DNA from: Ophryocystis elektroscirrha
Taxonomy: Eukaryota > Apicomplexa > Conoidasida > Neogregarinorida > Ophryocystidae
Direction: 5' to 3'
Assembly: GCA_030141585.1 (NCBI GenBank)
Contig: JAQIFP010000047.1
Span: 1-64,000, forward strand
Length of the DNA: 64,000 bases
The position numbers were made by a program, and so were the translations under genes. Positions 11,565 to 23,795 of the stretch are shown here, piece by piece. The notes under the pieces were generated by a model that searched no databases, was not told where the DNA came from, and worked only from the letters and a program-made list of their open reading frames with translations. Each line of letters starts with the position of its first letter. Position 1 is the stretch's first letter.

Positions 11565-12227
11565 ATGTTATCCGAAAATTACCGTACAGTAACTGATATT
11601 GAAGAAGAATGTTGTTCAATTACAAAAAAAAAACGTAATTTAGTGATTGATGTTGATAATACGCAGTCTTCATTTCCAAAAAAAAAAATATGTTTTGACA
11701 TAATAGATGTAGAAGAAGAAGAAGGAGACAATGAAAATCCATTTTTACAAGATTTTCTCCAAGAAAACTTATTTTTAAACTTACCGTCTCCTAAATATTC
11801 AAGCTTTAAAATAGCACCAACACTTCCCCCTGTGAAACAAATTATACATCCCGATGATCCTGCCGTTCTAGTTGATGCTTTAATGACGAAACTACAATGT
11901 CCTGTATGTTTCAGAGGTTTCCGTAGGAGACGTTCTATGAGTATATATGCCAAAAAGTTAAAAAAGGCGTCTAAAGTTTACGAATCTTCTCCTTCAAGTG
12001 ATGCTATCATTGAAGTAGAAAATATCAGTATCCCCAAATTGGATGAACGAACTGTCCAGTCAGATCCAATTATTGACAATGAAGTAGAGACTACGGAAAT
12101 ACGCGTAGGCAAATGTGGACATGTTTATTGTTTTGAGTGTATAAAAAAAGTAATATCGAAAAAACATCGTTGCCCTGTGTGTAATCAAAATTTATCTAGT
12201 CGACAATTATACCCTTTATTTTTATAA
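11565..12227 (+). CDS. SUMO-targeted ubiquitin ligase, RNF4/Slx8-like RING protein
   Basis: Intronless, 220 residues. Two hydrophobic patches followed by acids look like SUMO-interaction motifs: NLVIDVD (25-31) and IIDVEEEE (46-53). A C3HC4 RING follows: C112-x2-C115, then C184-G-H186-x2-C189-x2-C192, then C203-P-V-C206. The protein ends RQLYPLFL, like the hydrophobic tail right after the RING in RNF4 that supports dimer and E2 contact. RNF4/Slx8 enzymes ubiquitinate poly-SUMOylated nuclear proteins for turnover. Unusual: the first zinc loop between C115 and C184 is 68 residues, against about 12-20 in typical family members, and is charged and probably disordered. Assignment rests on SIMs, RING and tail together. 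Confidence 0.78.
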   Translation: MLSENYRTVTDIEEECCSITKKKRNLVIDVDNTQSSFPKKKICFDIIDVEEEEGDNENPFLQDFLQENLFLNLPSPKYSSFKIAPTLPPVKQIIHPDDPAVLVDALMTKLQCPVCFRGFRRRRSMSIYAKKLKKASKVYESSPSSDAIIEVENISIPKLDERTVQSDPIIDNEVETTEIRVGKCGHVYCFECIKKVISKKHRCPVCNQNLSSRQLYPLFL

Positions 12228-12581
12228 TTCTTTTTTTAAATAATGCAATTATGTACATATGTGGTATATATAAATAAATATTTTGACTTTATTCCTATTG
12301 TTAACGGAGTACACTTGTACTCGCCTACTATATTGATATATGGGGTTATTACCGTATGTACTTAGGTACCTGTTAAAATTTTTATATATACATATCACAA
12401 TATATGCATATATACATATACATATATATGTTTTTTCATTTAAATGATTTATGTTTTGGTCTATCCAACTTATAATGATTATAGAATTTATTAAATTAGA
12501 AAATATGAAAATATTTTTTTATATAATATCCATTATAATTAACTGTATAATTCAAAAACAATCAACAAATCAAAGTTAGAA
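12228..12581. other. Convergent intergenic spacer
   Basis: Lies between the 3' ends of two convergent genes. It is AT-rich, with short TATACATA runs near 12390-12430. No gene was recognised. Confidence 0.6.
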
Positions 12582-14941
12582 TTATTCATCGGATTGGTTA
12601 TTAACTATTAACTCCAAGGGATCACATATAAATACTATATCACGTTCTTCAGCAAGTTCTAATTCACTTAGGATGCTATTTTCTAGTTTTTTATTGTCTC
12701 CACTGTGGGCAACATAAGAGTTGTATAAATGATGTAACCATAACCTGATATATATACATTCAATTTTTGAATCAATAACGTATATTATATATACATTGCG
12801 AATCAGAGATTAATCTGATCTGCATATATAAAATAATTAATTTAAGCGTATGATATGTGTATACGATATTCATTCTTATACATGAATTTGTATATGGATA
12901 TCTCAATTTATACATATATATACAAATAAATCTCATATATGTATGTATATATATGTAAATGTTATTGCATGAAGATATATTATATACACATATGTGTATT
13001 TAGTATACATAAAAAGATTCACAGACATAAAGATGTATATACATTATTATATATCGAGAATTTCTAATAATATTTCTATTAGGGCTTGCATGAAAAACAA
13101 ATTACTTTTCATACGTAGACACTTTACTATTTATTACTAGAATAATAATTTTATAAGCAATACCGTTTAGAGAAGGGACATTGCATTCGAAGTTTTTCTG
13201 AGGTATTGAGGAGTTGTAAAAAAGAGTTGTCATTCTTTACTTTAAACACATCCTTTACGTAATGTGCAAGAGCAAGGTATGTCAAGTATCTGTGAAGCAA
13301 GCAAGGAGAAGGAAAATTTTCTTGAATAGCGTCTTCAAAGTATGTTATATTTCTACTAAAGCAAATGTCAATGTTTATAATTGAATAAACAAGAGCAAGG
13401 TCACTCATAAATATATATATGTATGTATATATATATATATTTATACTTTTAAACGATAGAATAAAATTTACTATACAATCAATAAAGCATGTATCTATGG
13501 ATATAAGATTTACATATTGTTTTAAAAAAATAATCAGAGCTATAATTTTCAAAGGGTACATTTACGGAAAATACATATAATTATATACATACACTTAGGT
13601 CTAAATTTAATATAAAAATTTATCGTAATAATTATTACATTTAAAACTACGTTTGAAATGATACTAATAGTAATAATTAAAAGCAATAAATAAAATGATT
13701 ATGAATAAGCTGATATAATTGATATCATAAATGATACTTATATCATAATTACCATATATAATATATGATGGTATTTATGCATTAAGTTATAGTTACATTT
13801 CTTTATAAATATATATTTATTCAGCGTAATGTAAAAAAGTTATGCTTTTGCTTACTAATATGCTGGAAGCCCTGTTTTTAAGTCCGAAATTACACTTTGA
13901 GCGAATTTGTCGTTTTTCGGTAAAAGTTGGCGGAATTTCATCAAAGATATATTTTTTGATACATGCACTAAAACATCATACGCTCTAGTATGATTAGGAA
14001 ATTTTTGAAGTATGTCTGACGCTAAGTTTGCTATTATTATAGGAGGCCATATTAGAGATGCTTGGATTGTAAGTAATAATACATCTAAAGTCATTTCTGC
14101 ATCATGTTCTGCTGGTTTGTCTATATTGCCTCTTTTTCCTTCGTAAACCTTATTCAAGTCAGACACGTGTTTTATTTCGGTAATCGGCCTATATTGTTTC
14201 TCGACATCCTAATCATATAAAATGTATACGAATCATTGAACATTATTTTGAATTGAAACATTAAAAACTATTCTTTTTTTTTTAAATTATTTGCATAGGG
14301 GTTGTTTATTTTTTTTTACATATGTATATTTTTTTTCGTATAAAGTTTACTTAAAACATAAATCAAGTACCATTTGGACTATAGAAAATTGAGTTTACCT
14401 CTAACAAATCCAAAATAAGACTTTTGCATTTTTCATAGGCCGACTTTGCTCCATGTAGCATTGATGTTAAAATAATAATGGCATAAGAGTATAGAAAATA
14501 TTTATTAGGATAAAAAACATTGTTGGATGTCGGAAGATCGTAGTCCATTTCAAAGTGAGCTTTTTCCGCAATGTCGTGAGCAGCTTCAAGGTCTTTTCTG
14601 GGAATAGAGTGTTCTTTTGACCACAAATTGTCTAATCCTATGTCAACATTATATTTTGGGTCATTGAGTAAGGAAGATGTTAATAGATTTATTATACTGG
14701 GAGGAACTAAATTGATAGAATATTTATATTTGGGATTTTGTTTATTGGAGAGATTTATGTGAAATAAGCACTGCAAACGTATCCAGCTAAATATAAATTC
14801 TAAATCATTTAAACTGTCAGCCGTTTTAGTGTATTTTTGCAGTATCTGACTAATGTTTTTGAAAGTACATGACTCAGGATTTCTTGCATACAAAAATGTA
14901 CAATAGGCAATCCAAGCTTCTTTATTTTTCTCATATTGCAT
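12582..14941 (-). CDS. Unrecognised helical-repeat-like protein
   Basis: Five exons, in order: about 14396-14941; about 13856-14208; about 13163-13361; and the last, about 12582-12749, ending in TAA at 12582-12584. Reading phase fits at each join. The first exon starts MQYEKNKEAWIAYCTFLYAR, reminiscent of HAT/TPR-type helical repeats. The whole protein is helix-rich, with no signal peptide, membrane helix or catalytic motif seen. In-frame sequence upstream (RLSKKVL) follows a possible acceptor at about 14965, so the true start may lie further upstream. It lies just downstream of the kinase exon, but phases do not support joining the two. No family assigned. Confidence 0.6.
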
Positions 14942-14975
14942 AAGGACTTTTTTAGAGAGCCTATTCCATCAATAA

Positions 14976-15207
14976 TATTAAATTTTTTTTAAACATATTA
15001 CTACATGTATATAACTAGATATCTACATTCAATTTAGCTGCGTATATATTTATATATACTATACATACTATATACAATCAATAAATATATATACAATGTG
15101 ATTATATAATGTTAATATAAAGTATAAATATATAGTATAAATTTATAGTAAAAATAAATTATATATAATATATATATATATATATTTATATATATATTTA
15201 TATATAC
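14976..15207. other. TA-rich spacer or intron
   Basis: Almost pure A/T between the truncated kinase exon and the next minus-strand gene. All three minus frames were read for a kinase activation segment and C-lobe. None was found. Confidence 0.6.
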
Positions 15208-16360
15208 CTAAACATTCTCACTTTTAATTAATTTTTTAGCGGACCCAAAATCGCATAGTTTAAGTACATGTGTCTTAGAATTAACGAGTAGGTTCTGAGG
15301 TTTAATATCTCTATGACAGAATCCGAGACTATGGAAGTAACCAATGCCTCTCAAAAGTTGATACATATATAATCTTATAAGGGGCAAAGGAACGTGCTCA
15401 TTTTTCTTATTGTAAGATTTGATAATTTTATAAACGGTATCTGGTACATGTTCCATAACTACATTTAAATAAATAGAGGAAGAAGGAGACTCGAAATCCT
15501 CTTCACGATTAGGTTCTTTATTTTTTAATAATCCAGTTTGACTTTTATGCACATTATATGTAACATGGTTGGATGCTGCTAATCCATTACTAGTTGCATG
15601 TGTTGAAGTATTAGTAGACATATCTTGAGACTGCGTATCTTTAGTGTAGAAATAATCAATTAACTTGACGATGTTTGGATGAGACAACTCCTTCAAAACA
15701 TCCAGTTCACGGTTTTTGTAACGGGAATCTTGAAGCACTTTTTTGATGGCGACTAATTCATTTGTTGTATTACAAACAGCCTCAAAAACTACACCAAAAG
15801 ATCCATTACCAATCACATCTCCTATGTGGTATTCTTCCGCTATCGGACGTACTGTTGACTCAAAGTCGTTTAAGTTAATATCTGAACAAACAATACTTTA
15901 GTACATTGTTTCATAAACGGGATTGAAAAAATGTCATTTGCACGCAAATTATAGGTTGTATGTATATATACACGCAGGAAAAACATACACACACTTGTAA
16001 TTGTATACTAATTCATTAGTTACTTTTTAATTTGGAGGTTTGCGGGAAATTGGGCTTCAATGCAGTAATAGATAAAGGCGGAATAACAGGACGCGAAGCA
16101 TTTTTGATCTTTATGTATGTTTTATCCATAGGAACGGCTGAAGATGAATTAACTTCATTAAATGAAGTTATGAAGTTGTTTTGGTTTTGAGAGAAATTTG
16201 ATGTAATACTAGGCTTATTGTACATGTTATTTTTGATATAGAGGTTATTTAACTCGGAATTGTCTAGTTTTTTGGCTTCATAACAATGCATGGGAGCTAA
16301 TTTATTACTATCAAGGAAATTATGTATAGGGTTATTAGAGCTCTGTCCTGGATTTCTCAT
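15208..16360 (-). CDS. GSK3-like protein kinase, apparently lacking the C-lobe
   Basis: Two exons join in phase across a roughly 143-bp intron (about 15885-16027). The first encodes a Ser/Asn-rich N-terminus. The second encodes the kinase: glycine loop GNGSFGVVFEA, VAIKK lysine, ELSHPNIVKLIDYFY, catalytic loop CHRDIKPQNLLVN, and Mg-binding LCDFGSAKKL. The pattern is that of glycogen synthase kinase 3 (CMGC group). A roughly 50-residue Ser/Thr/Asn-rich insertion splits the N-lobe before the hinge (VVMEHVPDTVYKII). Translation stops at TAG 15208-15210, right after KKLIKSENV, where GSK3 normally continues into SYICSRYYRAPE. No activation-loop APE motif or C-lobe follows. It is a truncated kinase, a pseudogene, or a misassembled locus. 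Confidence 0.75.
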
Positions 16361-17396
16361 CTTTTTTTTTTTTAACTAAAAAACAAATTAATATTAAAGA
16401 TTCACAAATACTATTATAACATAATTTATAATTATAAATAATTATTTAAGAATATATTATTGTTCATTTTTATATAATTAAAAAGAAAATGATTGATATT
16501 ACAGACTAAACACAATTATTGATTACTATTTATTCATATAATATAAATATAAATTACCAATATATACTGAAGAGTTGAATAAAGAAAACAATAAGAAAAA
16601 AAAAAAGGTCGAATTTAAATGGTCGTGGAATCAATAAAAAAAAAATATTTATTATTTTAAACAACCAAAAATTTTTTACTTTAAGTAGGTAGAGTTCTCT
16701 TTTGTAGCTGAATAACTTTTTGTTCTTTAGTTACTTTTTGTAACTGATTAAATTAGAGGTTGAAATTACGTTCTTTCAAAAAAGGAAATTTGAATGAAAA
16801 AGATAACATGACCTTTATATTTATATTAGGTTTAAGCAGTATAATATTATCATTTAAAAGCACGTGAGTTTACGTATGAACCGGCATGACATGCTTAATT
16901 AACGTTTTTTTTTAAGAAATATTTCATTTCTGTAAAGTTTTTGAAACAAAAAAAAAAATCTTTTTTTTTTATAAATTACGAAGAAAAAAAGTTTAATGTC
17001 TTATAATTGTTTGTAGCTTAGTCGCGCGAACTACATATTATAAAATACTATCACAGGTTTTAGCGGAGTTGATAATAAATATCTGATGAGAAGAAAGATG
17101 ATATAAATATGTATAAGCCCATAATTTTTTTGTTATAATATTTTCTAAATTTAATATATTAACTTATTACGTTTTGGAATCATTAAATCTAGATATAATT
17201 TAAATACCCATATTTTATTAATAATTAAATATTAGAGTTTGCTAATTTATTAAATAAAATAAATCATTATACAAATATATATTTGTATTTACATAAAAGA
17301 AGTTTGACATTATTACAGTAATAATAATTATTTATCTTTAGATCAAATAATCAATATGTCATATGAAAAAAAAGTGTTATTAATTAATTTAAATGA

Positions 17397-17428
<32 letters not shown>

Positions 17429-17600
17429 ATAATTATTATAATTCTTATCATCAAATATTATTGATTATTATAATTTTTTGATATAAAAAACGCATACAGA
17501 AATTAATATGTATTTTTTATGATACCATTTTTTACGAGTTATGATCAAAATAATTGATTATTATTTTTTTTTTTTTATCTTTTTATTCATAGTTTTATTT
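16361..17600. other. 1.2-kb intergenic region
   Basis: Spacer between two minus-strand genes, very AT-rich with A- and T-runs near 16600-16650 and 16940-16990 and a TA tract at 17396-17430. No coding exon, tRNA or other RNA gene was recognised. Confidence 0.55.
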
Positions 17601-20600
17601 TTACCTTTCAGTTGTGTCATGTTGTAGTTTTCCGTTTTCTTTCGATTGAAATTGAATAGCTTCAAGTTTCAACTCTTGTTTGAAGAAGTCTTCAAAGTAT
17701 CTAAGAAGCTTGATCTCATCAAAGCTTGCTTTAGTGTCAAAAGCTGAAACTCCTTTCTTAGGTAACTCGATCTGACATAAAATTTTAATAAAAAAAAAAA
17801 AAATTACTTTTATACGAAAGTTCGCAAAAGACATCATCTCATTGAAAATTTTTTTGTTGTATTTGGAAATCATGGTTTTTTTGAAAGGAGTAACCCAGTC
17901 ATAGTCAGGAGGGTTCAATGTTTTATCTTTTACAGGCAATGTTTGGAGATATTCTAATACATCTATTTGATGAGGTAAAAAAGAAGTTCCCGTGTATATA
18001 ATAGCACCAACTTTTTCGAATTTTAGTGCAGATCGTGACCGTCTAAATTCTTCAAGTAAAGTGAGCAGAAATTCAATTTGCTGGTGTTGTACAAAATTAT
18101 ATTCTTTATCAAATACTGGCCATTTTTGTATTACTACATTTCCTTTCATAGTTAATATATCGCTCCATATATACTCACAGGTATGGGGAGCTATAGGGCA
18201 TAAAATTATACTGAATATTTGTAGCCATTTTATGAGTAGTCTTTTATTAGGTTTTTCAAAACGACATAAATTGATATAACTATCTTTCACTGAATCCATA
18301 TCATATAAGGAACATTTCAAAGCATCTCTAAAGTTCATTTGCAAATATGAATCTTTAGCTTGTTCTACTAAACGAATTAATTCGTTTTCAAACACCTCAT
18401 CAAGCCATATAACATTATCTTCATCTCTAGTTATTAACTTTCCGTTCACCAATTCTTGACCGAATGAACAAATGTTATATAATCGCAAAATTGCTGCGTT
18501 AGCAGTTTTTCTGAAATGTAACAATTTCTAATTAATTTTTATTTATAAATATATATAAGCTCATCAAATTATAAATAGTAATAGTAAAGCAAATTATATA
18601 ATAAATTAATCTATAAATTTAAACGCAGATATATAAATACATATATACATACATATATATATATACATACATGTGTATGTATATATATGTACATATATAT
18701 GTATGTACATTAATATAAGTATATATAAGTATATAAATACATACATAAGTAATTAAATACAGATATATATATATGTATTATAATACATCTATATATATGT
18801 ACATATATATTGTTATTACTTCTCAAAATTAGCGTCATCTAGAGAATCTCCGGCATCTGCGCAAGCAATGCGAGTAGCGTCAGCTGAGTAGGTTTCTATA
18901 ACATCTGTCAATGTTAAAAAATTTCCTTGAGATTTGGACATTTTTTCGGAATCTACAAGAATATGTCCATTACAGAAATAAGAGCGGGGCCAAGTTTCTT
19001 TTTCTAGTTTTGGCCAAATTGCTGCATGATTGAATAGTGCCATTGTTAAATGATTGAAAATTAGATCTTTTCCAGATACCCTCAAATCCATGGGATACCA
19101 GTAACTAAACTCATGTTTCATAATCTAAAAATAATGAAACTAATATTAATAAACATTAGTATTTTGATATTAAAAGTTATTTTATATATACACTAATAGT
19201 ATTAAAATCTCGCTTATTCTTTATATTGACCGACTATGAATATATATATGTACATGTAATATATACTATCAGATATGTATAAAATATTTACATAATTACT
19301 TATTACGAATATATTTCTTACATCTAACTTTTCTTTTGGGATATTCATATGATCGGAATTGTAATCATCCCTTTGAAGAAATATATAATCGAAAACTTCA
19401 TCAGAAAAGTTTTCTGGAGGAATTTGAAGCAATCCTTGAACGTCACCATAAATGTCTTTATGCATAAAGTGAGCTATTGTATAATAAGCAAAATAAATTG
19501 TTGAATCCGATAAAGACTCGATGAGAGAAGAGGCGTCCCAAGGTAAGTCTGAACCCAATCCAAATGTTCTTGAACATGCCCAGTCTTTAAGCCAATTTAC
19601 TACATGTTTAAATTGATTCAATGATTGAGGAGAATATGCATGAAACATTTCGGGATTATCAATGTGTTTTCGTACCATCTCTTTCCAAGCTTCATTTCCG
19701 TAATTTATATACCACTATATATATATACTTAAAAAAAACCATCTAAATTACCTGTGCACACAATGCTACTACACATTTTTCTCCTCCCCTTCCGATCACG
19801 TCTGATTCCGTTTGATAATACTTGAAACCTGCTCCATATTGAATAACAGATTCAGTTATAAGAAGCCTAGATTCAATGATGCTTTTTTCTGGATATAAAT
19901 CTAATGTTCCAGATAGCATTAATTTTTGAGTTTCTTCAATAGCTTTATTTAAAGCCTTTTTATTAGTTAAAGTTAAATTTTTATATTTAGAAAGGATTTC
20001 TGAAGTAAGGGAAGTTTCAATCCCCTCAATCCGTATAAGACATTTATTGGTTTCCAAACTTACGGTATCACATTCCTTAGTGAAAGATTTTATTAATAAA
20101 TAGTGATGAGGTAAAATAGAAGGGGCGCAAATTTCGATTCCAGTACCTATATAGATATTTATTTTTTTGATATAGTTATATTTATTATTAATTAAAAGTT
20201 ATATACAAATATATATATATATATATATATCAATTGAAGGATAGCCGATTTATTAAATAATCTAAACATATTTGAGACTATATGCAAACTAGTATATATA
20301 TTTTATAATGAAATAATTTTCAGTAGGTTTATTTACTGATAATATATTTTACCTAATACTGGAAATGATTTGGTGGGATATAATTCGCATATAGTATTAT
20401 TTTTATACGTGGCATAATATTTTAATTTTGTTAATTCTTGAACAGACAGTTCTCGTAGTAAATACGGGTTTGAATTATATGCTGGCATCATCCCTTGGAA
20501 TATAAGATTATATGCACACACATCAGAGCAAATGTAAACATTTTCTAAATCCAAGATTTCCGTTTCCGATAGCTCTTTTATTAATGTTGTTGATTCCACA

Positions 20601-21535
20601 GCTTCAATATTTAAACGTTCGTCAAATCCAGCATAAATCCCATACTTAGCTTCTGAATTGAAGCATGAACCGTATTGATCATAAATTGATTCCACAAATG
20701 GTGTGCTCGATAATATATATACATTTTTATTAGTCAAATTCCACTCGATCGGAACATTTATAACTTTTTGCTTCAACACTATATACTCTGCAGGTAATAC
20801 CCCTTCCCCAGACCGTCTGTCGTGATCCGCACAAGGTTGATTATAAATTGCACTATATATAGCTGGTCTTGTCCCAAAAGATATATAGCCTCTTTTTTTT
20901 AAAGTATTAAATTGCCATCTAACAAAGGCATCGTAATATTTATTGCGCTTAGTTGTCAAGAACTTTCGTCTCCAATCTACACCAAGACCAAAAGCCTTTA
21001 AGTCTTTTACTGCTAAAGGAGTGAAATAGGAAAGCCAGTATAAAGGGTCTGCAAACTTTGAAATTAACTCTTCAGGTACACCGCATGATAATAAAATACT
21101 TCTTTGTGATTTTTCGTCACCTTTTTTTGCTTCTAATTTGGATTTTTTCCCATGAAAGTTTTGCGTTGTATTTTCTGGATCATTACTCTGAATATCTTCG
21201 AAATTTGTTACATCATTTTTGAGCTCTTTAGATAATTTATCAGCACATGCTGCTATAGGCATTCCTGTACAATGAAAACCAAAAGGCCACAACACATTTT
21301 TCCCTAATAATTTTTGAAACCTTGCGGTAAACTCTGCTTTAGTTACAGTAAATGCATGTCCCAAGTGTAAGCGGCCATTCATGTATGGATAAGGAAATGT
21401 ACAAAAAAACTTTGATTTGTCCGTACCCGCTTGCCAATTTCGATCCGCTTCAACTTCATATATACGGTTTTTATCCCATTCATTTTGAGCTTTTTGCTGT
21501 ACTTCTAGCAAAAAATCACGCTTCGTGTTTTTCAT
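17601..21535 (-). CDS. Cytosolic leucyl-tRNA synthetase
   Basis: Charges tRNA-Leu with leucine in the cytosol. It starts at ATG 21535. Exons (approximate): 20350-21535, 19755-20145, 19325-19725, 18820-19125, and 17601-18515 with a short intron at about 17773-17808. The class I ATP-site motif HLGH is at residues 57-60 ([14 protein letters not shown]). The KMSKS loop [10 protein letters not shown] and the neighbouring GKDLIFNH are on the fourth exon. The order catalytic core, editing-domain insertion ([12 protein letters not shown] onwards), KMSKS, helical anticodon domain ([13 protein letters not shown]) is that of archaeal/eukaryotic LeuRS. The C-terminal extension is somewhat short. Divergent from the DENR gene, with which it shares a roughly 440-bp 5' region. 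Confidence 0.92.
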
Positions 21536-21972
21536 GTCAGGTACGGCGTCTGAATATCTTTTAATGCTTCAAATAAGAGTTACACCGTTGTTACCTTAAT
21601 AACGAAAACTTGTTGAAGAAATCTCACTTATATAATTTTATCAGTGATTACTACACAAAAAATATATATTAATAAAAACCTTAATTGTTTCAAGCTTATA
21701 AACTATTACTAACTGAAATGTATATTAGTATCATTGAATAACGTTAAACTTTTTTTTTTTTTAGAGTTGCTTTTTTTTTTTTTTTTAGGGTTTAATTGTC
21801 AAATTAAGTCATTATTTATGAAGCTAGTTAAATAATTTTTAAATTAGTAATAATAAATTTTTATTTCATAAAACTTAGAGAAAAGATGTATATGTATGTT
21901 TGAAATCCATAGCAACTATGATTTAATAAACTGATCATAAATTAGGTGTTAACAGACAAAGGTCCATTTGTA
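21536..21972. other. Shared 5' region of LeuRS and DENR genes
   Basis: About 440 bp between divergent starts. Two T-runs at 21751-21790 are the main landmarks. Presumably a bidirectional promoter. Confidence 0.5.
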
Positions 21973-22969
21973 ATGTCAGACAATAATTCAGTAACTAGCG
22001 AAGAGCTAGTGTCTAGCCGTAAAACTCGGCATGTTAAACTGAAGTCTAAAAAAATGTCTAAATCCAAGTCATCTAAACAAACCGATACAGCTGATTTATC
22101 TAATGATGAGTCATTAGATTTCGATTTAGAGCAGTCATTTAAACTTGAACCCATAAATGTTACCTATTGCCCCAGTAAGTAATTTTTTATATAGCAACTA
22201 AGTTCTTAAAAATATAATTAATAAAAATATAAAATCACAACAATATTGATTCATATATCGTATATAAATAATTATAATAAAATAGTTCTTTCTAATATAT
22301 TTTTCCATCAAATTAACTTATTACATCGACTCTAAACTTAATCAATTTACATATTATGATTAATATACATATACGGTGAAATTAATATATACTATATTTT
22401 TTTTATTTTTTTTCCATACGGGTGTATATAAATTAAATAAATAAAAGTTTTACAATTTATTTATTAAATAAATTTGATTCAACACACTATCATTAGTTAC
22501 ATTGTTACAAAACTTTACTGCTGTATTTATAAAACAATATAGGAAAAAAAAAAAAAAATTATATGCAATAATATTTTATGTTAGCGTGCGGATATCCTCC
22601 TGACTACTGTGAATATGGCTCTACATGGAAAAAATGCATGACACGAGCTTTACAAATGTATCCTCAATATTACCAGCATATCATAGAAAACGTGGGTCAA
22701 TTATCACAAGAATCAGACTCTGAATCAAGTAAATCTGAAGATGATGACGTAAACAAAAAGCCCAAAAGTAAACCTAAGGTATAAACTTAAAATTAAATAA
22801 ATTTTTATAGTCTTTTTTCTAGAAACTTCCAGCAAAGGAAATTAAAATACAGAAAGTCGCTCGTGCGAGATTTAAAGTTTTGACCAACATAACAGGGTTA
22901 GAAAATTCAGGTAAAAATTTATTTTACTTTTTAGTATAATTTTTCGTATTCTGTTCTAAACATACCAAC

Positions 22970-23013
<44 letters not shown>

Positions 23014-23795
23014 GTTTTGATATATATTAATTATTATTAATGCTTTGATACATGTTAATGTTAATACATACAAAAAACTGTATAAATATTTACAAACGTC
23101 TGCGTTATATGCATGTATATTGTAATATTATATATATCTATATATACAATTTCAGATATTTATGTAGTAAGCATTTAATCTGACAATTAAATTTTGCTTC
23201 GTATAATGAAAAATGATTTTATTGCTATAATAAAATTTTAGGTATTAAGCTTGAAGTTGCAGCTAAATTGCTAAAAAAACGTTTTGCATCTGGCTGCTCT
23301 GTGATTAAAGGAGTTTCAGGTAAAAAAGATCACATTGAACTCCAAGGAGATTTTGAGAAAGATTTAGAAATTTTTCTTAAAGATACTTTCCCTGAGGTAA
23401 TTTTGATAAACATTTTAATAGTGATTTAGGTAAAAAAAGCAACTATTATTCATTTACAACCAAAATTGTAAATAATTTAACTGTGCCTTTTAATAAAAAA
23501 ATTATTGTAGAAAAATCAACTTTTGAAAAATTTGATCCTAAAAATTGTTTTTTTAATAAATTTCATGTATACTAGAAAACTTATGCAGAATTGTTTTACA
23601 GTATGGGTTTAGACAAAATGTAAAAGACATGATAATACATGTATGCAGACACAAAAAAAAAATGCCTATTGTAGCTAATACAACTTTTTTGCTGTAAATA
23701 CATTTCTATTAATCAAAATTCATCTGTTACAGAAACTTGATATCCACCGTAAACATTCCATCCAGTACTCTAAAGTCTACTTCACTGTTGGGTAA
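21973..23795 (+). CDS. Density-regulated protein (DENR)-like, SUI1 domain
   Basis: Five exons in consistent phase. Exon 1 begins at ATG 21973 (MSDNNSVTSEE), is basic/acidic, and ends at VTYCP. Exon 2 gives CGYPPDYCEYGSTWKKC, matching the DENR N-terminal zinc-binding Cys cluster. An acidic linker, then a C-terminal SUI1/eIF1-like domain: KVLTNITGLENSGIKLEVAAKLLKK, ...GCSVIKG, ...HIELQGDFEKDLEIFL, ending KVYFTVG and TAA at 23793-23795. DENR pairs with MCT-1 in translation re-initiation and in recycling of 40S subunits. The last 19 bases overlap, antisense, the end of the CCCH gene coding region. Confidence 0.88.

Noticed and set aside
16361..17600. Possible tRNA or small RNA gene near 17010-17060 (local GC-rich CGCGCG patch)
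   Set aside because: No cloverleaf or conserved T-loop sequence could be traced.
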